From: Symbiodinium kawagutii
Lineage: Eukaryota; Sar; Dinophyceae; Suessiales; Symbiodiniaceae
Direction of reading: 5' to 3'
Assembly: GCA_009767595.1 (NCBI GenBank)
Contig: VSDK01009485.1
Span: 36,805 to 100,804, forward strand
Length of the DNA: 64,000 bases
The translations under genes were made by a program, and so were the position numbers. Below the pieces are notes generated by a model. The model searched no databases. It saw nothing but the letters and a program-made list of their open reading frames with translations, and was not told where the DNA came from. This document shows, in pieces, positions 1 to 10,852 of this stretch; within the stretch, counting starts at the first letter, position 1; each line of letters opens with the position of its first letter.

Positions 1-271
1 TGGAGCAAGGGGCTCCGAACACTTAATTTTTGGCCCAAAAATTGGTTTCAGGACGCAATTGAATGCCATTCCAAAGCCTAAAAATAAGTGTTCGGGAGCG
101 GTCTTTGGAGCAAGGGGCTCCGAACACTTAATTTTTGGCCCAAAAATTGGTTTGAGGAAGCAATTGAATGCCATTCCAAAGCCTCAAAATAAGTGTTCGG
201 GAGCGGTCTGTGGAGCAAGGGGCTCCGAACACTTAATTTTATGCCCAAAAATTGGTTCGAGGAGGCAACTA
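1..271 (+). repeat. 105-bp tandem repeat, about 2.6 copies
   Basis: The word TGGAGCAAGGGGCTCCGAAC starts at 1, 106 and 211, giving a period of exactly 105 bp (35 codons), so all copies share a reading frame. Copies differ by only a few bases. The array lies directly upstream of a LINE-like coding remnant, so it may be a monomeric 5' leader of that element. It is cut by the window edge and may extend further to the left. Confidence 0.9.
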
Positions 272-379
272 AGAACCACTCTTGACATGCAGATTTCATT
301 CGCATTCACCACATGGAAGCGATCAGGTGTCAAAGATTTTCCTATTGGTGAAGCCAAAAATCCTGGACCCATTCATTGA
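272..379 (+). pseudogene. Short LINE 5' coding remnant with GEAKNPGP motif
   Basis: The frame that runs through the tandem repeats continues to a TGA at 377-379 and ends with FPIGEAKNPGP. From memory, a GEAxNPGP word is common just before the endonuclease of dinoflagellate LINE proteins; I could not check this. The frame closes soon after the motif, so only a stub remains. Its position ahead of the endonuclease remnant at 853 fits one decayed element. Confidence 0.4.
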
Positions 380-852
380 CAGTATGTAATCCCGTCTCTA
401 TGCAGAATAAAGCAGAGTGGTTTGCCACTTTTCAAGATTGACAGGAGCATTCATGGTTTCGGAAACGGCTTAACAAGTCAGATGATTAGTACGCAGGCCA
501 AACACTACAGATAAAGGGCTTTTCAACTTTTTTCTCATCTCCAGTGAGACCAAAAACGAAAAAGTAACAGCCGCTGAAAAACATCTCCCGCCGTCGGGAG
601 GATCCGCAATAGTGTCAAATTGAAGTGCAGACCTTGCCATTTCAAGATCCCGGAATAATTGATAGGCAAGCTAGACTCTGTGCTTCTTTCCTGAAGCTAC
701 CTTCCATTGAAATTTTGTGCATCTCAATGTATGCATTTCCTTTTGGACACTTAGCTTTCAAAGCAGACCATGTCAGAGAATGAATAACTCCTGATGCAAA
801 CTGCGGTAGATATTTTTGCGACATGGCAGGGCCCTTGCATTATAGCAGGTGA
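380..852 (+). other. Decayed LINE leader, no gene seen
   Basis: No frame longer than about 60 codons and no clear motif. By position it should be the beginning of the endonuclease region of the LINE, too degraded to recognise. Confidence 0.4.
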
Positions 853-1080
853 TTGAATCATCCCATTGAAAGCTTTGACAATTGGTTTACCCTTCGTGAC
901 AATGGATGGCGGACCATTCGTGACTTGCACTCAGATCACTCTGAGATACCATTGCCACCAACTTTCAAAAATTCAACACACCATGATAACATCCTGATTC
1001 ATCCAGATCTCCAGGGAATGTTTCGAAAAGCAGAAGTAAGGATGGGGAGTGGACTTGCTGACCATAATCCAATCACATGA
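853..1080 (+). pseudogene. LINE endonuclease (APE-like) remnant
   Basis: The frame shows an acidic, Trp-containing stretch followed by a hydrophobic segment (DNILIHP) and ends in LADHNPI. This resembles the closing SDHxPI signature of the APE-type endonuclease of non-LTR retrotransposons. The catalytic N-terminal half is not visible in frame. The piece lies in the expected position before the reverse transcriptase. Function is surely lost. Confidence 0.55.
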
Positions 1081-2167
1081 TTCTAGACGACCATCCACTA
1101 CAAGAATTTTCTTGATTTGGAAGGGGTGAAACCCTAAATGATCAACAAAAAGAATGATTCGGCAAGCCCCAGAAACCCCTATGGAAACATACATGGATGT
1201 TGCGGCATGGTCCAAGGGAGTGGAATCACAATGGGCAGACATATAGAGGGCACATCGCATCCTTTGCAGCAGTCGCAAACAGGACGTGGCACTATCCCCA
1301 CCATGAAATAGTCCCCAATCTTCGTACCCCTGTGTGCGGGAGACCAGGGGATTATAATGACTTTGCGCATGGAACCTCGGTGGTGTTTAAACAGGTTGTC
1401 CGCCAGATTAGAAGAATAAATAGCGTCTGTGCCATGCTTAAGAGAGGAAAAAGTCTTGATAACCATCCAACATGAAATCAGAATGGAATGCTATTCTCAA
1501 AGCTAGAGGATTTCCGCCTAGTTTCTCAGCGTGGTGTGCTGCCAAACACCTCCAGTGACATTAGAAGTACCACACCTTAAAGCGATTCTTATGGCTTAAG
1601 TTCCCATCAGCAGCACATTTCCGCTCAAGAATAACCTACAGAGTACAAAAGTGGAAAGATTCCTAACAGAGGACAATGATCCTATAAGAAAAAATCTTTT
1701 AAATTCCTTCGGGAAGACCAGCTCCCTCCTATCCAGGCCATCAGAGAAAAGATCCGTTTCCATGGCAACTGGTGAGAATCTCCAAAGGGATGAGAAAAGT
1801 CCGAGTTGACCCTCACCCCCTATGGTATAAGTGCACCGAAGTATACGTAAATAATCAGTGATCACCCCCACCCAGAAACACCAGCGTATTTGACGGTTCC
1901 TGCTGGGGTTGGGGGACATGGCTTGTGTATCGAGGGATACTACTGGACATACCAAACTGAAGATCTGCAGAATGCCTTTTTTCGGGATTGGGGCCGTTAT
2001 TGGAATCACATCGAAGAAGATTGCCACCAAGCAGAACAAATCTTGGCAACTATTCCACAACACTATAAAGTTTTCACTGCAGAGAATACCAAAATTACAG
2101 CGATAGATTAAACAAAGCAATATAGATACCAAATCAGCAGCGGCCAAAGGATGCTGTAAGTGGACTA
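1081..2167 (+). pseudogene. Decayed LINE spacer between endonuclease and RT
   Basis: Several short + frames (1197-1475, 1890-2111) have LINE-like composition, for example an Arg-rich segment and a Trp/His-rich segment. They are interrupted by many stops. The frame at 1890-2111 carries a long helix that could precede the RT fingers. Open frames on the opposite strand here look like shadows. Confidence 0.45.
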
Positions 2168-3210
2168 TTGATGAATGAGGCTCTTGACCCAATCCCAGTT
2201 AGCTCCACTGATTGTCTGGTGGAACACGTTCTAGAATCTAAACTTAAATGGCCAGAAGCTATGTCTTTGGCAAAAATTATAGTTCCACCAAAATCTCCAA
2301 CAGCTGATACCATGCTACAGGTCCGCCCCATCACTATCCTTTCTCTTTTGTGGAGGGTATTATCCAAAAGTTGGACTAGGAAGGCATAAGAACATAGAGC
2401 CAATCATTCCGTGGCAGCTGCAAGGTTCCTTGCCAGGAAGGGAGCCAATGCATATCTGGTATCGAATCCAACTTTGATCGAGCACTCACATGACCAGGGT
2501 TCGCCGTAGGAGGGATTGTAACGGATCTCACCAAGTTCTTCAACACTGTGCAACGAGCCTGATTCTCCCCACATTTACAGCTTTTGGCTTGCCACCGGCT
2601 TAGCTTGAATTGGACAACGTTCTTGGATAATCTGCTCAAAACGGTGGATGTCCACTCCTCCTGAGTGAATGAATTCCAGCCTGACTGGTATCCCTGAGGG
2701 GGACCCAATAAGTGTTCTCATGGCCCTTTAATTGCAGTCGCTTGGAATTGGTTCACCAAAAACCATGGCACTCCACTTGAGGTGGACCCATAGCCTATGT
2801 AGATAACTGGCAGATTGTCTCACATAATCTTGATCATTTGGCCGCATCCATGCACCGTAGCATCGAATTCTGTCAACACTTCCATCTCAAGCTTGACCAA
2901 GACAAAAGTTGGGTGTGGCATTTGAATGCGCCCCCAGACTCAGATGTATGGGATGTCCCCTAAAACGATTCACCTCAGCCAACGATTAGGAGCTGCATTG
3001 CATTATCAAGGACATGCCCCTACAGCTCTCTACCGGCAGCGACTCACATGTGGCTTATCTAGACTCAGGAAATTAGCCAGCCTTCCGATTACAGATGATA
3101 GGGCCAAAACATAATTTTGTGTGCAGTACTCCCAAAAATCATGTATGGCATCGAGTTACATGCGATACCAAAAAATGATCTCGTCACCCTACGTAGTAAA
3201 ATTGCTCGAT
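2168..3210 (+). pseudogene. LINE reverse transcriptase remnant
   Basis: Frame 2168-2389 contains SLAKIIVPPKS and VRPITILSLLWRVLSK, the usual RT block in which R-P-I-T/S follows the first palm strand. Around 2795-2935 another frame reads YVDNWQIVSHNLDHLA, matching the YxDD catalytic block but with the second Asp replaced by Asn, followed by the helix and KLDQDKS strand. At about 3120-3210, LPKIMYGIELHAIPK matches the thumb. Frame changes occur between the blocks, so this is a dead copy. Confidence 0.7.
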
Positions 3211-3658
3211 CGTTTCTCCCATGACCAATCGATCATCACCACAATAGCACTGCTTTTCACATATCCAGAGCTGGATCCGTGATTTTCATGCTAATGAGCC
3301 AACTCCGAACCTTCCGCAGATTTTGGTGGAAAAATAATCCAGATCAACATATTATAGTGGAGCTTTGAACATGCCTTTCCAATGAAAAACATAACCATAG
3401 GCCCCATCCAGTGCTAAGACGAGCGTAAGTTTCCTTAGTATTCAGTAACACCAGAGCTGAAATTGCAAACTGAAACTGCAGCAATCGACCTGCTACATTC
3501 CGACCTTAAAGACGTGGAAGCCTTCATACACCAAGCGTGTGCTGCTGAAGTTAAACGCCAGTAATTGAAAGGCTACCTTCCGAAGTTGTGCTACCTGCCG
3601 ATTTTCAGCTCATTAGGAAGATTCTCGCTGGATTCCATGGAGATGAACGCAAATTCCT

Positions 3659-3847
3659 TTGATTCATCTCACGGGAGGCATTGTCACTAATAGTGATAAA
3701 CATAAGTGGGGCTTAATCAAGTCAGACAAATGCGCTTTCTGCAATCAGGTGGATACTGTGTGGCATCGTTTCTCCACATGCCAAGTCATGCAACATGCAG
3801 AATCTAGTATAGCCGACGCGCTTCAACCCCTCAGCCAGGATCAATAA
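3659..3847 (+). pseudogene. LINE zinc knuckle remnant
   Basis: The frame contains CAFCNQVDTVWHRFSTC, a C-x2-C-x7-H-x4-C zinc-binding motif typically found after the RT domain of LINE proteins. It lies in the expected order between the thumb and the RNase H domain. Confidence 0.65.
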
Positions 3848-3951
3848 TATCGCCTTTTCCACCGTTGCATCCGGAACTGCAACAATGGACTACCATGATC
3901 CATTGCCGCCCAGAGTTGATATGCAATAAAACCTTACCTTCGTCTTACAGT

Positions 3952-4452
3952 GACCCGGTTTGGGTTTGGACAGATGGGTCTAGTATCCCAAGAGGACCGG
4001 CTAAAGATTCGGCCTAAGCATTGTAGTTGATAAATTTCAGAGCGCCAACCAGAGATTTCAGTGGCTAGAGCATGCAGAACCAACACATGACCCCTTTAGA
4101 ATTTTCTTCACTGGCAAATTGCCAGGCAAACAGTGCAATTCCCGAGCAGAATTATAGCAGTTATTTAGTGGTGGAATCATTCGTTCATTTTCATCTCATT
4201 TAGACAGCGATTATGCAGACCAAGTCCTGAAAGAAGCTTAGCTCATCCGGAGCTCGCATGGCATGTTGATAAGGGTAATTTTGACCTTCGAAGCCGCCTC
4301 CTTCGAGCATTGCAGGATGTACAGGTTGCAAATCGCAGCATGACCACAGTGGTAGTGAAAAGTCACCAAGAACACTGTCGTCCCCAAGATCATACCATGA
4401 AGTATGCCTATATGGGAAATGAAATTGCAGACGCAGCCGCACAAGTTGCGTG
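3952..4452 (+). pseudogene. LINE RNase H remnant
   Basis: At 3952 a frame reads DPVWVWTDGSSI, the first RNase H strand with its catalytic Asp in TDGS. Near 4408-4450 another frame reads YMGNEIADAAAQVA, the last RNase H helix (GNExAD). The middle is broken. An RNase H domain downstream of the zinc knuckle identifies the element as a LINE with EN-RT-RNase H order. Confidence 0.6.
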
Positions 4453-4559
4453 AACCATGATATCCCTTTTTTCAGCAGATAAGAGGAAGACTCAATACCT
4501 TTCATGATGCTAGTGTTAAGAAGTGGGAACAAATTTACCATTCACTTTATGCATTAGGA

Positions 4560-5293
4560 ACAAAATTTGCAGATCATGCCCGTGATGGCTCAGATAGTCC
4601 GGAAGTGACCCTTCAGCCGTCAGTGATGCCAGATTTGCCTTTATGACCTTGAACATTCGCTCTTTAGAAGAACACCATGGATCATCCATTTAAAAGCTTG
4701 TGTATGGGGGACCACGTATATGGCTCACCTCTATGCATTTCTCAAGACACTCTCATGGGGGGGAACCGACCACCCCACAACTCAATGGATGGAACTTTAG
4801 TGAGTTTCAAGTTGCATACTGGTTTGGCTACCCCAGTCCCAATTGCTTCAGGATTGTGGCAAAGCCCCTCCATCCTGTGGCATTGACGCCGCATCGTAGT
4901 TTAGGATCTGAAAGTGCTACTTTTGCTCAGATCATTCGTTCACTTGAAAAATTAGTTCGCAGACAACTTATCCCGGGCGAAAGAGTGATCAATGTGTCCC
5001 TTCCTAGATCATACAAAAGAGGATGCCAAGGGTCAGGATTTCGGGGACGGCCCATATTCCCCCGATTTGCTGATCAAAAACACCTTGTCGACCAATACCT
5101 TGATAGCCAGACGATTCCAGTTGGCAGATGGCCCACCCTAAAGCACCCTATGACTTGGCCAATGAATTTCGAGGGCACCATTTTTCCAGAAGACGCAATC
5201 CTTCTTCAGACAGCGCGTCGTCAAGCATGGTGCACATATCTTGCTAAGCTTCATAGAGAGGAGGGCACAACCTTGCCGGAGCCACCTAATTAA
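4560..5293 (+). pseudogene. LINE C-terminal tail remnant
   Basis: The longest open frame of this element (4700-5293) is rich in Pro, Trp and Arg and contains basic patches such as RSLEKLVRRQLIPGE and a closing helix LLQTARRQAWCTYLAKL. I do not recognise a domain. By position it is the C-terminal tail of the LINE polyprotein and ends at a TAA. Confidence 0.5.
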
Positions 5294-5660
5294 ACGGCAT
5301 TGCCGAAACGGGCGATGTCACCTAGTGGAAATTCTGTGGGGGAAAGCAGAGGAAAAAACTTTCTAGTTTCATCCCTACCCAATGCGGAGTGGGATTCACG
5401 ACTACGGTTGTCGGTCTCACGCCTGGACGTGCAGCGAGAGGGGATCAAAACCAACAATAAGACCTCAGTGTAGCTGAGGTCAAAATCGGGGTATCACCAT
5501 GGTGAACTAAGCCGTGTAAGGAATGGTTCATAACCCCGAACCAACCATGGCTGGGGATGCACCTCCAAGGAGTTGTGGATGGTTTCTCAGGCCCGTTTGG
5601 GGACTCGCAAGTAGTTCTGGTTGGAGTTGCTATAAATGGTAAACATCTACTGAGTCGCCA
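5294..5660 (+). other. Probable LINE 3' untranslated region
   Basis: Gene-free, GC-moderate sequence immediately after the LINE stop, unlike the AT-rich introns that follow. It contains a short imperfect duplication around ctgaggt (5460-5485). No poly-A or clear target duplication was found, so the element's end is an estimate. Confidence 0.35.
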
Positions 5661-5681
5661 AGGTTTCTAGTTCTAGCTCAC

Positions 5682-5912
5682 ATGAATCAACCCCCGTCGG
5701 GATACATCACCAGCGATCTGAGTCTCAACCGAACCCTGCTGAGTTGCAGCTCTCGAATCACCGACCTTCGCACCGAAACGGCCCTCACCAGTACCGCGTT
5801 GCTCGCGGTGCGCAGTTGTCCCCACGCAACTCGCGACGAAAACGACAGGTATCCGCGACCTCTTCAGCCGCGGAAACTGGGAGGTTTTCTATTCAAAACA
5901 TGTCATGAGTAA
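5682..5912 (+). other. GC-rich open island of unknown origin
   Basis: More than one + frame is open for most of this stretch, and GC content is well above its surroundings. The ATG frame at 5682 has no recognisable motif. It could be an exon, a 5' LINE fragment or an unrelated insertion. Confidence 0.3.
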
Positions 5913-7424
5913 GGCCTCGAGTTGCGAGTGATCCGGAGAATGACATGATGATATTGATGGTTATTTTTGGTGATCATTGGTGTTTATGAACAAATATGAC
6001 ATGATGATAAGTCATGACGTAGAGCTATTGTTTGGTCGAGTTACAATGAGATTGACGATTGGTGGATTAGCGTTGTTAAACTCAAATCAAGCGAGAACTT
6101 GCCACTAGTTGGTTTTGTGGATGTGTCGGGGTCACTGGAATACTAGCGAGTGAGCAACGCATCTCAATGAAGAACCAAACAATGAGTCACACTCCAGCAT
6201 GAGGCCGTAGCTGTGTTGAACCTATTTGAGGGCCTTCACACAAATCCAATTGCTGATTTCAACATTTCAACTCGTGGCAATGTCACAATTGATCCGCAGG
6301 GCCAAAAATGTCACCGTGGTCAGAAAGTTCTTCGTCATATGATATGGGCCATGACAGCAAACAAATACAAAGAAGTACACACTGGTACTCCCCTGGTTTT
6401 TAGTATGTTAATAACCCACCTAAGTATACTTATATCATCCCTAAGTAGTTACCCTAGTGAATTGACCTAAGTTAAATAACCGGGAGGTACCACTCTGTAG
6501 CTGCGTAGTATTTGCTCTGTGGCACACCGTTACTCTGTCAAGTTGGTACCAGGAATGGCTGAAGCTTGTTGCCGTGCCTTGTGTGTACTTTTAAAGTACT
6601 TTCTAGATGCTTTTAGTCCACCAATAAACCATCAGAACCAACATGATCCAAACACACGACTGGTCGATAGGTTGGTTGCTTGAGTTGCTTGATATGATTT
6701 GTTGCCCTGTTGATCCCGAATTGCTGTCAAGCAGTCCTCATCAATGACGTTTTGGCCCAGCGATCCGCAACAGACCGTCTAGTGTCGAGCAGTCGTCCGG
6801 ATCGGTGTCGCTGCCGTTCTTTGTTTGCTAAGAAGTTGCTCGGAATCCGGCCGAGACACGTGCACACAGTGTTGTTAAATCTATGAAAAAATAACCAATA
6901 TATATAACTAATAACTACCAAGTAATAATTAATAACTAAAAACTACCAAGTGGAAAATTCAGTATTGGAAACCCTATGCAAACAGATCAAATTTGTGGGA
7001 CATCCACGTTTGTCCAAGAGATTCATGTTGTAGCTCTTGAGACTTTGAAGATAGCTTCAGGGCAATCTGGGTGTTTCTTGAAGTGGAGGTAACCTCCAAT
7101 TCATACACTTCAATCATTCTTTAAAACGACAACTAAACGCTTAACAATGACAATTAATTGGAGGTTATCCAATTCATATATCAACTAATCAATTCATTTT
7201 TTTTGGATCATTAAGTTTTGTTATATCATTGATGATTATCAATATTATCAATTCCACTTCATCAAACATATCTTTTGAAATAAAAATTAGTTTACTGGAT
7301 CCAATGATTATCATTGATGATTTACTATTTCATAATCAATCAGACACATTTTTGAAATAAATCAATCATATTATTGATGGTTATTAATTAATTAATCCAT
7401 TTTTGGAGGGTCCCACGACTTAAG
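5913..7424. other. AT-rich noncoding stretch
   Basis: Low-complexity DNA with repeated 'atgatgata' and 'aattaatt' words. One possible - strand exon island lies inside (6730-6880). Near 7086-7185 the word ggaggttA/aacctcc occurs in both orientations next to 'ccaattcata', forming short inverted repeats. No other gene evidence was seen. Confidence 0.5.
6730..6880 (-). CDS. Candidate exon, unknown protein
   Basis: GC-rich island with an open - frame rich in Arg and Ser: ANKERQRHRSGRLLDT then RRSVADRWAKTSLMRT. The composition is protein-like and unlike the AT-rich flanks. No domain recognised, splice sites not resolved. Confidence 0.3.
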
Positions 7425-7427
7425 AAC

Positions 7428-7545
7428 CCCCCGGCAGTGCACAGGAACGGCGGCGCCGCATCAACGATCGTTGGTTCTCCAACCAGCGCGGCTCGCTCAT
7501 GAACCGCGCGGCTCGCGGACGACAGAAGCCCCTGGGAGAATCCAC
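7428..7545 (+). CDS. Candidate exon, unknown protein
   Basis: GC-rich island between AT-rich flanks, preceded by ggcag and by cacag a few bases later, either of which could be an acceptor. One frame reads AQERRRRINDRWFSNQRGSL and stays open; a second is also open, so the frame is uncertain. It lies just upstream of a family B element at 7557. Confidence 0.35.
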
Positions 7546-7556
7546 GGTTGATACTT

Positions 7557-7673
7557 GGCGAGTTGGGTCAAGGCTTTAACCACCCAATGGGGAATAAGTT
7601 CACCAACAAACTATGGGGAAAACAATCTGATTAATGATAGGGAACCAGGGGTACGGGGTTTTGACCCACTGCC
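7557..7673 (+). mobile_element. Family B MITE-like element, copy B1
   Basis: About 117 bp with imperfect terminal inverted repeats (GGCGAGTTGGGTCAA at the left, TTGACCCACTGCC at the right). It is flanked on both sides by ACTT (7553-7556 and 7674-7677), the same duplication as copy B2. No coding capacity. Interpreted as a non-autonomous DNA transposon. Confidence 0.7.
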
Positions 7674-7904
7674 ACTTAGATTTCTTATAGGACTCTGATT
7701 CTCTGCTGCCATATCCAGATCCAGTCCAGAAATTATGCTGTATAGCGGATTCTTATTTAGTGGATTTCTCCACAATAGAATCACCAGTCCACTATACTGA
7801 GTAGGACTAGTGATTTAGGAACGGTGATTAGATTAGACTACTTGCCTATAAATGGATAATCTATACATGTAGCCGTTGAAAGTAGATCAGTTGCCTACAA
7901 GGAA

Positions 7905-8058
7905 CGGCAGCTTGTTCTGCAGCTCACACCGTTTGCTTGGCATCACTTCAGTTTGCGCAGGGTCCACGCAGCAAAGGTCAGCCCAATGGAAGAAGCGACC
8001 TCAGACCAAGTGTGCAAGGCAGTAGCAGAAGGACATTGCTATAATTGGTTGGAGAGTC
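7905..8058 (+). CDS. Candidate exon, unknown protein
   Basis: After a possible acceptor (ctgcag) a frame is open with balanced composition: LTPFAWHHFSLRRVHAAKVS followed by PMEEATSDQVCKAVAEGHCY. This is much more protein-like than the surrounding simple sequence. No domain recognised. Confidence 0.4.
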
Positions 8059-8199
8059 ATGATCATCATTAATCATTCTTAACCACTTTAACAATAACCA
8101 CCAGTACATACCAGTACTGGTTACACCCACTTATCACTTATTTACGTATCTATTATAACCACTTTAACATTATTATAACCACTATATTAACAACTATAT

Positions 8200-8313
8200 C
8201 TGGCTGGTGGTTTCAACCCCTATGAAAAAAAACATGAAACATATGCTTGTCAACCAACCAATTGTTAATAACTACCATAGGGAAAATGGATATTGATTGA
8301 AACCACCAATCAC
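8200..8313. mobile_element. Family A MITE-like element, copy A1
   Basis: Starts CTGGCTGGTGGTTTCAA and ends TTGAAACCACCAATCAC, near-perfect 17-bp terminal inverted repeats around an AT-rich core with 'gtcaaccaaccaattgttaata'-type sequence shared by all family A copies. No coding capacity. Confidence 0.75.
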
Positions 8314-8382
8314 TCCCTTTCTCACTCCCTTTCCTGGCATGGCTAGGCAAGTATTGGCCCACCCACTGTTCATCAAGCGGCG

Positions 8383-9045
8383 CTACCCAAGCTGCCTCAT
8401 CACAAGCGATGCAAGGTCGCATCGATCAACCTCCTTCACAGCACAAACCTGCTTACCAATCTGACCAAGAATCCAATCATCAACATCATCAAACTGCCCT
8501 CTACTAACCTTCAACCTATAACACCACGCTCTGAGGTTGACAAATGCCCCTGCAGCTCGGACATGTTTGCCATGCAGCGTGAAATTCGCTGCGGCATGAA
8601 ACACTTTCAAGAAACGTGTGAAGCCATGAACTCGCTTCATGACTGTGGCCTGATAGCCCTCTGGTCTCGCATCAGCAGGATACCATTTGTACCGATGAAA
8701 CTGCGGACCAACTGTACCAGTCGTCATGACAAAATGAAGATAGAGTTGGAAATCGCTCACCCAAATCAAAGGACCATCACCAACCAACCCAGGAACAATA
8801 TGATCAACCCACCAATCACGAATAGAAACCAAATTTTGCCTAAGATACTTCTTCTCAAGGGAGCACGGCCAACTCCATCCTTCCGGGATGAGTCCTAACT
8901 CATCAGGGGTGACAACCTCACCACTTTCTACCGGGGCCTCAGCAACAGGACGAGTCTTCTTGGCCAGAGCAACTTTCGCAGTGTTCAAGTGTACCTCCAG
9001 ATTCAGTTTGATTGACGGTAAGGCAGCCCACCCTGGAGGCCCCGA
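8383..9045 (-). pseudogene. LINE 2 C-terminal remnant
   Basis: An open - frame (8383-9210; the first part overlaps the RT frame) encodes a Trp/Gly-rich tail with SWPCSLEKKYLRQNLVSIRD and PLIWVSDFQLYLHFVMT. I read it as the post-RT part of a LINE protein. Its useful part begins where the RT frame of the 9003-10466 piece closes, so the RT palm catalytic block and the thumb are missing between the two. Confidence 0.5.
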
Positions 9046-10466
9046 GGCATAGACTTCTCCACACACTTCAATGATTGACGACTGCGAAAGGATGACCATG
9101 AACGATAAAGCATTGGGAAAATAGTGATTGGACGGAAGTCCTCGGGGATTGTGGATCCCGCAGACTTTGCCAAACTGGACACCACTCCTTGCTGGAGTTG
9201 TGATGGCCATGCACTTCCACCTTCAACCAGATCAAGCATCTGAGCCACTGCGCTCCACCCCGTAGCAGGCAAAGCCAACAAATCCGCACGGGAAACACCA
9301 TCCGACCCGGTAGCAGATCGCACCTTCTTATGCTTGACCTCTTGTTGGATATGATCAGCAGTCCACCCTTCAAAGGTCCATTCAACGGGTCGAACATTCT
9401 GGGCAACAAACTCACAGATCTGATGCCACTGACCCTCAGCAACATGGTGCAACTTATTCCACTTGGGGGTCCACAAGGCTTCGAAAGCAGACAGGATGTC
9501 TTGATCACTTGAGGCAACCTTTTCTTGGGAAATGATCGAACCAACAGGGATGGTCTCAACCTCAGCCAACCAGATCTGGTCTTCACAGTGAGCCTGCACT
9601 TCACGTGGTTTGCCATCAATGACCACCGGACATGACACATCAAGGCGAATGGGAGCCTCAAGCACAACTGCACCTTCATCAGGTCGAACTTCATCAACAA
9701 TCCCCGTAATCCGATGACAGAGGGTATCAACTGGGAGGGCTGCTTCATCTTTGCAATCTGCAAACACAAAACGCATGTCTTGACGGCGCCGCCGCTTTGC
9801 ATCTGCAGTTCGGTAGCGAGCCAAGGATTTCTCGAATGCTTTCACTTCTCGGTTGAGAGAGTCAAACATGCTTTTAATCACCTGGTGAGCTGGACATGTG
9901 CGAGGAAATCCGGAAGGAAAACGAGGTTGCAAGTCCTTAGCAGTCCACCATGCTTCAAACGAACCAGCGAAACCGGGAGCTCTCAAGCACTTGGTCCATG
10001 TGTCATCCCGACACACAACACCTTTGGCTGTGACTTCACCAGGCATTTTTGCCACCACACGTTCAAGGGCCTGAAAGCGTCTCAGTTGGCGAAAAATCTG
10101 GGCATGTCGCAGTGAAAGTCCATGGAAATCAGGTTTGACCTCATGGGCTCGACTTGGCTTGAGGGGCGAGGTTTGGATATGCATCGGCTTAGTAGTCAAG
10201 GTTTGTCCCCGTCCCAAGCATGAACGAGTGAGCACCACACCTTTGTCTAGTTGATGCCCTGCATCACGTTCCAAGTGTGCCCACATATCTGCATAGGCCT
10301 GTGTCGGATGCACATGGGGATTCCAGGCAACATCTGAATGCCATGATTTGGGCCATGGGAACTGCCGCGGTTGGAACCACACTTCTCGGATGCGCAAGCT
10401 TGTAGGGAGATCGAGACGGATTTCTAAAGTGGCATGGTCGGACCATTGATCACGGGAAACCCACAC
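9003..10466 (-). pseudogene. LINE 2 endonuclease end and RT N-terminus
   Basis: A 487-codon - frame. Its N-terminus has SDHATLEIRLDLP, the end of the APE endonuclease. A long basic linker follows (RYRTADAKRRRRQDMRF). The C-terminal third has SATGSDGVSRADLLALP, VVSSLAKS and DFRPITIFPMLYRSWSS, the first blocks of a LINE reverse transcriptase. The frame stops just after GLQGGLPYRQ, before the YxDD region. It is far more intact than the + strand LINE at 0.3-5.7 kb and so probably younger, but it is inactive because the RT core is gone. Confidence 0.75.
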
Positions 10467-10471
10467 ATCTG

Positions 10472-10552
10472 TGTTGTTTAACCATCACTAGTTGGTTATT
10501 ATTCCCTATTATTAACTATTATCAATGGCTATAACTCCCCTATAAAATGATC
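10472..10552 (+). repeat. Family H dispersed repeat, copy 1
   Basis: About 80 bp, from gtttaaccatcactagttgg to ctcccctataaaatgatcc, nearly identical to sequence at 45555-45690. The two copies differ by an internal duplication in the second. Noncoding. Confidence 0.7.
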
Positions 10553-10626
10553 CTAGCCAAATATCGAACTGTACCCACCAGTTCTGCAAACATAAACCTG
10601 CCGGCTCCCTCGCCTTCGTTCCCACG

Positions 10627-10726
10627 ATGGAATGGGATACCGAAACGGGAACTGGTGGTGCAGGGGCTGGGGCTCCCAAGTCACCAGGAATGGCTTCCTG
10701 GCGCTATCGCTGCCCAGGTTGCCAAG
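10627..10726 (+). CDS. Candidate first exon of + strand gene, RCPGC end
   Basis: An ATG at 10627 opens 33 codons reading MEWDTETGTGGAGAGAP and then SWRYRCPGCQ, ending at a GT donor (caag|gtaatc). A CPGC pair could be half of a zinc site completed by a later exon. The island is GC-rich and lies between a LINE remnant and AT-rich intron. It would be the 5'-most exon of the islands that run to 22051. The chain is inferred, not proven. Confidence 0.45.
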
Positions 10727-10852
10727 GTAATCTGCTTCCGGTGGTGCTTCCGGTTGTGGGATTTTCGAGGGAAACCCGTGGAATTTTATAGGGAAAGCCT
10801 GGGATTTTCACAGCGGAAACCTTGAGATTTTCGAGGTTGAGCAAATTCAGAA

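Noticed and set aside
340-376. GEAKNPGP as a 2A-type ribosome-skipping peptide
   Set aside because: The 2A consensus needs D-x-E-x-N-P-G-P. Here two residues (AK) separate Glu from Asn and the Asp is absent.
1197-1475. Independent small genes inside the first LINE, on either strand
   Set aside because: They fall within a degraded element and lack any motif or start context of their own.
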